NCBI GenBank assembly: GCA_022497145.1
Contig: MU385907.1
Span: 124,001-188,000 of the forward strand
From: Rostrohypoxylon terebratum
Taxonomy: Eukaryota; Ascomycota; Sordariomycetes; Xylariales; Hypoxylaceae
Direction of reading: 5' to 3'
DNA length: 64,000 nt
The position numbers were made by a program, and so were the translations under genes. How positions within the stretch are numbered: position 1 is the stretch's first letter; each line of letters starts with the position of its first letter. The notes under the pieces are model-generated. The model had not been told where the DNA came from. It saw only the letters and a program-made list of their open reading frames with translations, and made no database searches. Below are positions 45,057 through 55,490 of the stretch, piece by piece.

Positions 45057-46099
45057 CTAGGTTGATATGGCGGAAGTAAAATGTCTTTGTTCACAATGAA
45101 ATGAAATGAGGTGACCGGAGAGTGAATTAAGCAACTTTTCCTTGACTCATAGAAGTTGAATATTGACTCAACTCATATGCACAGATCGGATCGGGATTGC
45201 TTATTTCATACACCCACTTTGATTCCGGAAACTAGGAGGCGGCCTGAGAAAGCGACGGCTTGGCGCATGTACCAGACAGGGACTCATCCAGCTGTTCTCG
45301 GATGAGCTTGCTTTGCGGGAAGGAACCGCATCCGAATTGTATAATCCGAGTGAGGTTAGATTAAGTGAGTTCGTTTTCCGAAGCTCTCCCCGAAGGGTTA
45401 CCCCGGCTTGCTGGAAATATATCGCGATTATGCCTTCCCCTTTCAGGGTTGTCTCGGGTCGATGCCGGCATTTAGTTACCTAGGATGTCTTATAGCGGCC
45501 AAGCCACTATATGAGTTCTAACCGATATTGCTGAGCAGCATTGCCTGTCCCCGAGGATCATATTGCTAAATGATGTCAAGTCATGACGTGTTATTTTCCA
45601 TCTCAGACATGCTTCCGTTATCTTAATCTCTAGACGAAAAAAGTTCTTACAACAGGCATTCAGACTCTTCCGAGAGGCTGGAACAAACCAGATCTTGTAC
45701 GAAGTGAAATTCCGGCAGGTGATGATCGCTTCTAGTTTTGTTGAGTGTTGGTGGCGGCTCAATTTGAGGGAGGCCTCGCTCTTCTGGACGTAGATGTTCG
45801 AGGTAAGGGATGCTAACAACGACGAACTCGTGAACTTGGATAAGAACTAAGTTACACATGAATGTTCACCTATTCAAGTCATAATACTGACGTAGCTATT
45901 AGATATTTCAATAAATCGGCTATTGCCCTCTGCATGATGCCAGGCTCCGACATCCGAGCGACGGGAACTGGGCCATCGCAAATGAGTATAAAGGTTGAGG
46001 AGGTGACCTGGAAATCTCCACATCTAGTTCTACTCACATCCAAGCCCAGACCTCATAGCATCTTCTCCGTTCAGTCTCGAGTCTAAGCAATAAATAACC
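45057..46099. promoter_or_regulatory. Divergent promoter shared by the UstYa-like gene and the secreted precursor gene
   Basis: The 1,043 bp between the two start codons contains no supported ORF. It has two TGACTCA motifs 87-93 and 108-114 bp upstream of the UstYa-like ATG, and a TATAAAG at 45987-45993, 107 bp upstream of the precursor ATG. The arrangement would allow coordinate control of both genes. Confidence 0.6.
45143..45170. promoter_or_regulatory. Paired TGACTCA bZIP sites
   Basis: Two exact TGACTCA motifs at 45143-45149 and 45164-45170, 21 bp apart start to start (two helical turns, same face of the DNA). They fit CPC1/GCN4 or another AP-1-like bZIP factor. Confidence 0.45.
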
Positions 46100-46494
46100 A
46101 TGTTATATTACAAACTATACCTCGCCGCCTTCCTCACCGGAGCCATCGCTGCTCCTGTCCAGAACGGTATGATTTGCCAGAACCCCGGGATATAATGCAT
46201 AAACCCACACAAATACGATACCTACCCACTAACACGATCTCTGCAGACGAAACTCCGTCTCAGCCTGGCACGGACGGTTCCCAGTATCACACGTCCAGAT
46301 TCGACATTGACAAACGCGCCGAGGGTGATATAGGAGGTAGCCCGATTGTATACAGGCGCAACAAGCGCGACGAAGAGAGCGCAACATACATACCCGAAGG
46401 GTTCGCATACACCCGCAACGAGGAGAAGAGGAGAAATGGCGACGGGTCTGCGGCGAAGCGCTGCACAGACGACGATAGCGCGGGGCCGTACTAG
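46100..46494 (+). CDS. Secreted, Lys-Arg-processed precursor peptide (candidate RiPP precursor)
   Basis: Two exons: 46100-46166 and 46247-46494, giving 104 residues. The intron (80 bp, GTATGA..CTAAC..GCAG) is well formed, which supports a real gene. Residues 1-18 form a signal peptide (MLYYKLYLAAFLTGAIAA). Kexin-type Lys-Arg sites are at 45-46, 62-63, 83-84 and 93-94. They release segments of 15, 19, 8 and 10 residues, the first two beginning AE and DE. Those two share an imperfect repeat: VYRRN before one KR, AYTRN-EE before the next. This layout matches kexin-processed fungal precursors for UstYa-modified cyclic peptides, and a UstYa-like gene lies divergently next to it. It lacks the Trp/Cys repeat of alpha-type pheromones. 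The core sequence is not one I recognise. The C-terminus is uncertain, because the frame after the stop continues with another KR segment and a third exon is possible. Confidence 0.72.
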
Positions 46495-47407
46495 CGCTCA
46501 AAGCGCGACGATGACAATGCCGAATAGATCGACCTCAGCATTGGTAAACACGCCGCGTAACAAAAGCAGACTCAAGTACCTTCCTAATGAGAAGAGGGAA
46601 GAAGAGGATGATGAGGCCTAAGGCCTTTGGTATCGTTTGGGGAAGGGGGAAAAATGCTGAGAGGGATGTCGTCAAGGCTGACTCAGCACGAGGACTCGGA
46701 CCTTTGAAATCTAATGACTTGGTTACGGTGGTCTTATTTCTATTGGACAAGGGTTATGACTGGATGACTGGATGACCGCGTAACTGCGAAGAACTCTCAC
46801 AACGGAATGTTACCTGATATCAGGCTATCTCACTTAGAAACAGACAAAGCCCTATGGTAGCACCTCACGCTCTCTATTATCTTGAAACCCGTCTTTTGAT
46901 CCCGGAGTGTTAACCCCTACCATATCACAAACCTTGAACCTCTCATGTGAATTCCGTCCTACATGTTAGGGAATGCTCATGTAAACTAGTAGCGAGAATA
47001 CTGCGTACCTAGTACCTTAGTCCTAGGTCTTGGGTGACTTTCTACGACCTTCCACTTCACCAAATTTGTATCAATATAACAGACATCACGAGGAATCAAC
47101 GCGGCTTATTAATCTTTATTTAAAATAAAAGTCGAATCAATTCGCATACCTGCAATAACTGGCGAGAAAGTCTTGAGCCATCCACGATAGCAACCGTGAT
47201 AGCGAAACAGACAGATAGATATTCCACCTTAGGTGGCAGACAACCTCCCTTCCCCAACTCCCAGCTTCCTCACCTCGCCATATTTTCAGTTAAGTCCTAG
47301 CTATACCTAGCCTCGTGTCTCCGTATTCCCCCTTCGCATTTCTCATCCCCTTAATATCATACCCTCGTTTCGCAAACCCCTTCCAACACCCCCGCCACCT
47401 CACTCCC
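46495..47407. other. Spacer downstream of the precursor gene
   Basis: Just after the stop at 46492-46494 the same frame continues ten codons (containing Lys-Arg and an acidic tail) to TAG at 46525-46527. Another frame is open to 46621 and ends in a KR-acidic sequence. The rest is 3' flank of two convergent genes. A TGACTCA lies at 46679-46685. Confidence 0.45.
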
Positions 47408-50400
47408 TCAAACCCTCCTGGCCCCAAACCCATAAACAACCCCCTTCGTCGCCTTCTCCTCCGGCTGAAAGATCTTCCTCGCCCTGAACCCCAACCAGGG
47501 TATCCCGCTCCTAAGCGCGAGGCTACTCGTGACCACGCTGATACTGCTCAAGGCCATGGCCAAACTAGCCCATACGGGGGGCAGGCGGATATGTTGGCCG
47601 TTGACCATGATGGCGTAGAAGCAGCCGGCGGCGAAAGGCACGGCGAGGAGGTTGTACACGATGGCCCACGCGAAGTTGAATTTGATGCGGCGGAAGACGG
47701 CTTTGCTGAGGTCCAAGAGGGTGACGATACATTCGAGGTTGCTATTCACGAGGACGAAGTCTGCGCTGGAGATCGCGACGTCGCTGCCGGATCCGATGGC
47801 AATGCCCACGTCCGCTGTGCTGAGTGCTGCGGTGTCGTTGATGCCGTCGCCTACCATGGCGATGAACGCGCGGCGGTTCGTGAGTTCCGCATTGCCTTTG
47901 CGGGCTTTGAGTGTTCTCTGGAGCCACTGAATCTTCTCGTGTTTTTCCGTCGGTAGTACGCCGGCAATGACGTTGGACTCGGGGATGCCGATGCGGAGAG
48001 CTACGGCCTGGGCCGTTGTGGGGTTATCACCCGAGAGCATCCACACGTCCTTACCCGCTGATTTTAGGGCTCGGATCACGGCGGGGGTTTCGTAACGGAT
48101 AGGATCGGTGATCGCGGTGGCAGCCGCGATCCTATATGTGCTGGAGCTGTCATCAGCCTTGATAGCGGCAAGCGCGATCGATTTGCCTTCTTTCTTCCAA
48201 GTCTGGAGATTCGTGGCGATGCCAAGAGAAATGCCAACGGCGAAGTCGTTCATTAGTGTCTCATTCCCAACTATGATGTCAAACGATTGCAATGGTGAGC
48301 CAGCTTTGTAAGTTGCCTTCAAGCCTTTTCCAGGTATTTCTTCAACGCCTGTCACTTCAACACGTTCGAGTGTTTGGGTTGCGCACCAAGAGGTAATTGC
48401 CTTTGCAATGGGATGGCCACTGTTCTCCTCGACAGTTCGGAGCGCAGCTATGAACGTGTTGTGTTCTTCTTCGCTAATCTCTTCGCCGGGGAAAGTCGTA
48501 GAATCGGTGATCGTAGGCTGGCCTCCCATTGTGAGAGTGCCAGTTTTATCAAAGACTACACAATCAATACGACTTGCTTTCTCGAAAGCTTGTCCACCCC
48601 CCTTGGCAAGTATACCATGTTTGGCGGCTAACCCACTACCAGCGAATATGGCTGTAGGAGCGGCGAGTCCTAGACCACACGGACAGGCAACAACAAAAAC
48701 GGCGATGGCGAATTGAAGAGAGAATACAACCCAGCCACCTGATGATACGTCGAGAAAATGCCCTGGTATCATGCCAGAAAGGCCGAGAATTAGCCAGACG
48801 AGCCAGGTGACGATGGCAATCAGAGTGATTAAAGGAACAAAGTACTTGGTAAGTCGGGTTGCCAAGTCCTGAATATGGGAAGGCTGGGCTTGGCCTTCTC
48901 TCACAATGGCCACAATCTGATCGAGCATCGATTGGCCAGCGGTACCAGTAACTTGAACTAAGACGGGAAGATCTATATTGACAGTTCCTGCAAAGACGTC
49001 GTCATTGGCAGCCTTTGAAACTGGCAATGACTCTCCCGTAAGACTAGACTCATCGAAACTACTCTGGCCGCTCACAATCTTCCCATCGCAAGGAGGCGAT
49101 GCACCACGAGGGATGCGGATGATATCCCCAACATCAAGCATGTCGATGTTGACTTCCTTTTCTATTTCATCGGTATCTGTGACTTTCTCGATTAACTTAG
49201 CGGTAGTTGGTCTAAGTTTTGTGAGGGCATCAACAGCGTCCCCTAATTTAGATTCGCTGTACTTTTCGATAAATCTGCCCCATAGTAAGAAGAACGTCAA
49301 GAAGACGACTGAATCGAAGTAGAAATTCGCGTCATTCACCATGTTAGGACGATCTACCGCTGCAGCAATCATCTGGCTTATCGACGAAACGTAGGCGATC
49401 GTTGTTCCCAACGAGACTAATAAATCCATACTACCGAATCGGTAGAACCGCCGGAGAAATTCCTTGGTTCTTGTTGGCCCAATTGTTTCATCGTTGTCTA
49501 TATAACGTAGCCCGTCGCTACGTGGTCTTTGTGTCCATAATGCCTTGACCTCTAAAATTGCACGTCGATGGAAGAGATTCGCTGAGAAGAAGTACACTGG
49601 TGTTGCCATGAGACAGAGAGAAAGCTGCGCCCGGCTAACACCAGGTTTCCAAGCTTCCATAAGCAGCATCTTCGAGGGATTATGATCGGGAACAAGACTC
49701 ATGTACACGACGCCGATGATAAACGTAGGAATTACGACAGCTGTCGTGAACCAAGCACGAATTGAGATCTTCGTTCGTTCAGCTGCCTGCAATTTCTTCG
49801 AGCGCTCCTCTAATGTAGGAAGGTGGAAAATCGAGGCTTTGAAGGCTGGATCACTTGCTTCGATCACTGAGAGGATTTGTCGGATAGTAAACTTTGGCCC
49901 CGCTGGGGTATAGGTAATCTTTAAGATGGGCTGCTCACGGGTGGGCCTCTTGTCAATTTTGAGGTTTTGGGGAAGCCCCCTGAGACTATTCGTCGCGCGA
50001 TCAGCGCAATGCTCGCAATAGAAGCCATCGATACGGATCCTGACGGTCCTCTCGTCGTTCAGAGTGTTTTCGCAATCGATGTTAGTAATCTGCACTATTT
50101 CAGTTTCCCTTCCTGTGTCTTCGATTGCTTCAGAGATAAGCTTGGCATCTTCTTTGGTACCGATGTATTCGAAGACTCCACTTTTGGAAATGTAAGAAAT
50201 GGAGATCTTAGTGATCCAATGTCTCGATTTTAGAAGATCGGTGAGGGTGTGCACGCAATTGGGGCATGTCAGGTTTGATATAGTCATCGAAATTCTCCAT
50301 CGATGCCCAACATTTTCAGCGGACTTGGATGTGTCTATCTCCACATTCTCAAGGGGCTTGACTGACGTTACTAATCCCTCGGTCGACTTATCGTTGACCT

Positions 50401-50950
50401 GTTGTTTTTCTGATTGGCTATCGTGATTGTTGGATGTTGTATTAGAGCGCACAGTTTCGGGTGTAGTAGATTTCGATGCTTTAGTTCGACACTGTTCACA
50501 GTTCTTGAGATGCTCTTGCTGCTTTCTCTCCTGGTCTGCCTTCGAGTTTGGTGATTTCTTATGCATAATCTTATCCGATATTCTATCCGACAACTCGATC
50601 ATTCGACCCCACGGTGTTACTCGTTCACCAAGATCTAGTGAGTAATGGCTTGTTGGGCGATGAAGACCGATAGAATGGTCTCCACGTCTCATGTCGGCTA
50701 GGGACACCTCGCCATTTGTCGAGCCAACGCCAGAAACATCGAAGCCCGCAGCGTCCAACTTCGAGTACATTGCGCTCGGAGTTATCTCAGGGTCATGCTC
50801 AATCGCGACCCAACTGGTGACGATGTTAGGTGACACCCAACTTACGCCGTCAATGATTTGTAAGGTGTCCTTTATAGTAGAGACACATGTTGGGCAATGT
50901 AGGTTATCCACAATAAAATAAGTGGTAACGGGCTGATGAGGAGAAGCCAT
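47408..50950 (-). CDS. Copper-transporting P1B-type ATPase
   Basis: Single-exon ORF of 1,180 residues. Three N-terminal metal-binding (HMA) domains have CPTC (19-22), CPNC (229-232) and CEHC (312-315) in place of the usual MTCxxC, plus a further CEQC (151-154) in the linker. The membrane part includes the CPC ion-binding motif (756-758) that marks copper-group P1B pumps. Cytosolic motifs are TGE (638-640), DKTGT with the phosphorylated Asp (801-805), SGHPIAK (844-850) and GDGIND (1034-1039), all intact. It could be a plasma-membrane copper-detoxification pump (CrpA-like) or a secretory-pathway copper supplier (Ccc2-like). The three divergent HMA domains do not settle this. Its gene is convergent with the secreted precursor gene. 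Confidence 0.93.
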   Translation of the reverse strand: MASPHQPVTTYFIVDNLHCPTCVSTIKDTLQIIDGVSWVSPNIVTSWVAIEHDPEITPSAMYSKLDAAGFDVSGVGSTNGEVSLADMRRGDHSIGLHRPTSHYSLDLGERVTPWGRMIELSDRISDKIMHKKSPNSKADQERKQQEHLKNCEQCRTKASKSTTPETVRSNTTSNNHDSQSEKQQVNDKSTEGLVTSVKPLENVEIDTSKSAENVGHRWRISMTISNLTCPNCVHTLTDLLKSRHWITKISISYISKSGVFEYIGTKEDAKLISEAIEDTGRETEIVQITNIDCENTLNDERTVRIRIDGFYCEHCADRATNSLRGLPQNLKIDKRPTREQPILKITYTPAGPKFTIRQILSVIEASDPAFKASIFHLPTLEERSKKLQAAERTKISIRAWFTTAVVIPTFIIGVVYMSLVPDHNPSKMLLMEAWKPGVSRAQLSLCLMATPVYFFSANLFHRRAILEVKALWTQRPRSDGLRYIDNDETIGPTRTKEFLRRFYRFGSMDLLVSLGTTIAYVSSISQMIAAAVDRPNMVNDANFYFDSVVFLTFFLLWGRFIEKYSESKLGDAVDALTKLRPTTAKLIEKVTDTDEIEKEVNIDMLDVGDIIRIPRGASPPCDGKIVSGQSSFDESSLTGESLPVSKAANDDVFAGTVNIDLPVLVQVTGTAGQSMLDQIVAIVREGQAQPSHIQDLATRLTKYFVPLITLIAIVTWLVWLILGLSGMIPGHFLDVSSGGWVVFSLQFAIAVFVVACPCGLGLAAPTAIFAGSGLAAKHGILAKGGGQAFEKASRIDCVVFDKTGTLTMGGQPTITDSTTFPGEEISEEEHNTFIAALRTVEENSGHPIAKAITSWCATQTLERVEVTGVEEIPGKGLKATYKAGSPLQSFDIIVGNETLMNDFAVGISLGIATNLQTWKKEGKSIALAAIKADDSSSTYRIAAATAITDPIRYETPAVIRALKSAGKDVWMLSGDNPTTAQAVALRIGIPESNVIAGVLPTEKHEKIQWLQRTLKARKGNAELTNRRAFIAMVGDGINDTAALSTADVGIAIGSGSDVAISSADFVLVNSNLECIVTLLDLSKAVFRRIKFNFAWAIVYNLLAVPFAAGCFYAIMVNGQHIRLPPVWASLAMALSSISVVTSSLALRSGIPWLGFRARKIFQPEEKATKGVVYGFGARRV

Positions 50951-52921
50951 TCTAGGATACTTCGTGCCGTTAGCCGCTTGGGGGAGTGTCCTGAGCTGCG
51001 ACTCGCAAGTCGGCTGTTAATCCCCTTGGTCCTGCTGGATGCGGACAGCTTGAACGAGGCGGAGACGTACAGGAGCTAGGCTAACCGATAATAGAACCCG
51101 CGTGCGGACGGTAGGGATATATTAGAATGGGACACTGTTTTGGGAAATACGGATGTCGGTACGCGAGGCCTGTGTAATTCAGCCTGAAGGGTATATGTAG
51201 GTTTCGGTATAGAAGGAGGAGTCAACTCAACCAGCGAATAGAAAATTAACGAGAAGACCTGGGGAAATACAATAGTATGCCTGGCTGGCTATTCTTGTTT
51301 TCTTCATGGAAGCTGAAAATACTTGGTAGGCAGGGGGGTTGATTCCAAATATGGGAAACAGCTTTAAATAAAGGAGTTAACCGAAAATCTGGGTTGGGAA
51401 TTTAGGGTGAAGAGAACTTGTGATGCTTCTGGAACGTTTACTCCGTGATTCACTGGCCTGAAAAAAACAAGAGCTACAGACTCTTGGCCCGGCAATCTCA
51501 GGTACAAACATCATGGAACCCCCCTTCCATAAGTCTCCCGGGTTTGGGCGGGTGACAGGCCATTTTTGTTCGATAGTTCTGGCTCGGGAATCGAATTGCT
51601 TGTATTGGATCTTGGCCGGCGTTCTGTGACGCACGGCTCGGCAAGCCATAAGTTTCGTCTCAGTGCCATGTTATGAGAGGTCACAAGAGAGATGGGACTT
51701 AGATATGACATAACATATCAGATCCGACATCTTCGAGAGGTGACTCTAGCGCCAGGGGCTAAGAGATCTAACTAGGTCCTGACAACGGCTGTGGAGTGCA
51801 GAGCTAACGGCGCCGGGTAGGCAGTGACCAAACAAGGATCGTGCCGTCAGCCAGCTTCCGTTCGGCGGAAGCTGGGAACGAATGAGGGCATGATGAACAG
51901 GTCTATCCGTCATCCATGGATGTCCATCATGTCCGACTCTGGCTATCACGCACAAAAGCCGCAGAGGGTCGGCTGCAAATGTGATCGGGCATGATCTTAA
52001 TGGTCGGATTGTAGGACTCGATTCGGCACGGGGCCCATCCTCTTGCATTAGATTATCTCCGCAGTCGCAAGGCGTCAAATTTGACAGCACGTTGAGCACG
52101 GTGGCAACACAATGCGATATGCGATATGCGATATTTGTGCGTGGAATGGTATGCAGACCGTTAGACCGGGGCTGGAAGCCCGGTTGTGATGTTAAACAGT
52201 TAGGTACGTTATTCTGACGAGAATGAAGAAGAAGAAGAAGAATGGAGCATTTGACTGAAACGACGAATTGTACATTCATTTAGCCTTGGCACTAGGATCA
52301 TTGAAATTTCCAATGTTCTTTCCTCTGTTTGCATTTTTGCATTGCCGGATTACCTAATGATGAAGAATGATGAAGTTGAATTGAGTTATGGAAGTCGCGG
52401 TTAACATTTTGTGGGTGGATTCACTGGAATATGCTTAGATAATCACGATCACTAGAGAAATACCTATCAATCACCAATTTTTCTATTTTACCCCTGATTG
52501 CTCTCAATACGAAAGTCTTGGCTGAATTTTGGTGAATTCAATGATTCATTAATCTTGGATTTTTGGACCTACAAGACATGTCATGTCACCTGTCATATTC
52601 ACTTGCCTCTGAGAATCTTGATTCTCAACATCGCTTCGAGGACAAAGGTAAAGCTGACTCCCTATGAAACACAGTACCAACATAAGAAGCCAAGAGAATT
52701 TGCCAAGCTGAACAGAGAAAAAGGAGTAAGATTGCCACACTTTCGTATCCAAAAAGTACCATATTAGATTAGTTGTTATATGGGTGATGTAAGTACAGGT
52801 ATGTAGGTAGGGTATCTTGCAATAATTACCGCTTTAGTTTCTTCAGAGTACAATATTCCAAATACAATTAATTGACAACAACCCACGGGTATAATGGGCA
52901 TTCCTCTTCCAATACCCTTTC
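50951..52921. other. Copper ATPase promoter and spacer
   Basis: About 2 kb with no convincing gene. ORFs at 51377-52279 lack any domain and overlap on both strands. A short GAAGAA run lies near 52226-52240. I see no copper-response element with confidence. Confidence 0.45.
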
Positions 52922-54582
52922 CTATTTCTTCTCTCCAACCATCTCGGGTGGAACGCTGCCAGACCTTGAATGTCCGGTAGGAGGTTGGTTCGAATGACCA
53001 GTGCCCGGACGACTTGGCGTTCGTTGTAACTTCTTTCCGTTTTTCGTATTAAATAAACTCTTAACTCTCCTTAGCCGCGCCCATCTTTCCTTGTCCTTTG
53101 CGTCTCTAGTAGCGGGATCTTCATCTCCATCGTCGACCATAGGAGAGCCATCATCCGTAGTTCGAACGCTTTTGGATGGCGTCACTGGAACCGAAGCCGT
53201 GGGACGATGAAGGATACTGCGATAGCTACTTTTTTCCGATTGCATGCGAAGGTAAGCGTGGTTCTTGATTGTTTGTAAGAGCACCTCCCATGCAGTTTTG
53301 TTGTCGACTGTCTTGGCACCTGGGTTATGTTGTGTGGTGGCGTTGCGCCAAGGACAGAAGAATCGATGCTCGCGCACAGGGTCAAGGTAATCCATAGGCG
53401 CTGGAACGATGATTTGTCCTGTCGCCTCGTCCACTTCCTTGCTCTTAAACATCCATAGACCAAGGCGACGTAGGCATGTAGCACAGGTTGCCGAATTCGG
53501 TACTGCACCAATACGTGGGTTCGTGAGACCCTGCCAACCAGTAAGGGCGAGTGCGAGAGCTACGTCATTTGGAGCTGGTGGGTTTGTGCTTGGTGGCGGA
53601 GGTTGGGTGAAGAAGGTCGGGCCAAGCTGTGACTTGACGGCTTGCAGATCTAAGTCTGCAGGTAGACGTAGGTTGAAGAGATATGGGAGAAATGACTGTC
53701 GGGCGCAAAGGTCATCGTATCGTTGACGAAGGGAAGCATGAGCGCTTGGAGGGCTTGCTAAAGGGAGCCTAAGCAAAGTGTCTATCATCCGATGATTAGC
53801 AAATGTGGTGTCTTTGAAGTGTGAAGTTGTCAAGTGATCATGAAGTTCTCACCATCACATCCTTGTTTCCTCCACAAGCAAGCGTCTTGGTGCGCATCGA
53901 TGATCAATTCGACGAATCTTTTCACCAAAGCTTCCTCGATATCCGACCCCACGAGAACCGGAACCTCTTTTCCGTCTACCTCCCTCTTGCTGATTTTGAC
54001 CACCAGCTCTTTGTGACACAATGTGCATTGTACACGCTCTTTTCCTTGGCAAACCCATCCCCTTTTCGCCCATTCGATTTCGTTGACTTTATCTGGCTTC
54101 GGTGTCCATTCGGTCAATTCTTGAAATGTCCCAAGCCGTCGGATTAACTCATCGCGGTCTCCAGGGCAATATTTCGGTGGCTCTATTATTGTTTTTGTTT
54201 CCTTGCCGGGGACTTTGATAGGAGTCTTGCTAGGAGTGACGGTATTACCTCCTGGAGTCCACTTCTTTAAGACAACGTTGGAGATCGCAGTTGCGCCTGT
54301 CTTTTCATTGACGGTCGTTGACTCAAGGACGCCTACACGTCGACGCTTAAATATATCGCTGGGTGTTGTGGGTATTCCCGTGGGAGCCATAGTAGTGGTC
54401 GAGGTAGATGTGTCGTCGGATGCGAGATTTGAACTTGGATTTGGATTGGGACTTGGACTCGAAGGCGGGTTTGTCTGGGAGTAAAGTTTGTTATTCTGAC
54501 CATCTGCTGACGGCGATTGTGGTGTTGGCTTTGCGCCGAGTCCCTGCAACAAGGCATTGAACTTTCTTTTGGTAGCATTCAT
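52922..54582 (-). CDS. rsm1: C3HC zinc finger protein, Rsm1/ZC3HC1-like
   Basis: Two exons: 53853-54582 and 52922-53781, giving 529 residues. The ATG at 54582 (MNATKRKF) is the first in frame; codons upstream are not AUG. The N-terminal ~140 residues are Ser/Thr/Pro-rich. The first zinc module is the C3HC domain: WVCQGKERVQCTLCHKEL with CTLC, then VELIIDAHQDACLW with HxxxC. The second is the Rsm1-like module: CATCLRRLGLWMF with CxxC, then HRFFCPW with HxxxC. This two-module order is that of S. pombe Rsm1 (mRNA export), yeast Pml39 and animal ZC3HC1/NIPA, which associate with the nuclear pore basket. The C-terminus is basic and disordered. It is divergent from MET22. Confidence 0.9.
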
Positions 54583-55490
54583 GTTAGGCAACTTCAAGGT
54601 TTGGGCTTGGGCGATTTGAGTGATTTGGTTGACTTCTAGCCTCTAGGCGACTTCACAGAATGCCGGGCTAGACCGGGGGATACCTGGACTTCCTACTACT
54701 ATAGTAGTAGAAGTTCCTGGACTTCTAGGTATCTAAGTAGTATTGTATTGGCTGTACTAACGTAGAACTAGCAGCAATCTTGGAGAAGATTGGCTGTGCT
54801 ACACTGCTACAGTGCTACCTGATGGTCAGCTCCCGGTCACTTCCTGGTCACTCCTGGAGCGTCGCGCCGAGTTGAATGAGAGTCGCGTTTTTTTTTCCAA
54901 CCCGGTATTAACCAGCTAATTTGAATTCAAGGTTGTATGCGAGTTAATCGAGTTTAATCGACGGAGAACTGCGGAGTGCTGATTGAATTAGGTTTAGTCA
55001 CAGAGTGCCGTCGTTTCAATCCTTGTGATTAATAAATACCTACATGTAGATTTAATAGATGCAGGAGAAAGGCACGTATCTCTTTGTTTTTCGATATCCT
55101 TTTCCGTTCTTTCTTTCCTTGCAGGCTGCAGGTTGCAGGGTTATATATGTAATGTTGATAGGTCCGTCACATCTTGTATGGATACTCGCTGATCTTGGCG
55201 GATTAGCTAAGCCACGGCCGTCGGAGGGGTAACGGGTACGTGGGTGTACGCAGGCAACGCAGGCACGGCGGGTTTAGGGGGTCCCCGACAGCCAGCTGCC
55301 GGTAATTACCCCACTATTTCCACTATTTCCACTATTTGGGACAAAATAATATTTCTGTGTTACGTACGACACAAGCTGCAGGTGCTGTACAAATTGTACA
55401 ATATTACTGAGTCGCGGGGCTTCAGTTAAACGACACCGATCCTACAGGTTTGTACCTACTACCTAGATCCTACATCACCAATCTTGCTAG
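54583..55490. other. Divergent promoter of rsm1 and met22
   Basis: AT-rich shared 5' region with a CCACTATTT triple repeat near 55315-55335. No supported ORF. Confidence 0.5.

Noticed and set aside
46100..46494. Alpha-type mating pheromone precursor
   Set aside because: It has KR sites and a signal peptide but no repeated Trp/Cys pheromone core.
51377..52279. Minus-strand ORFs between the copper ATPase and rsm1
   Set aside because: No domain, and overlapping ORFs on both strands. Not supported.
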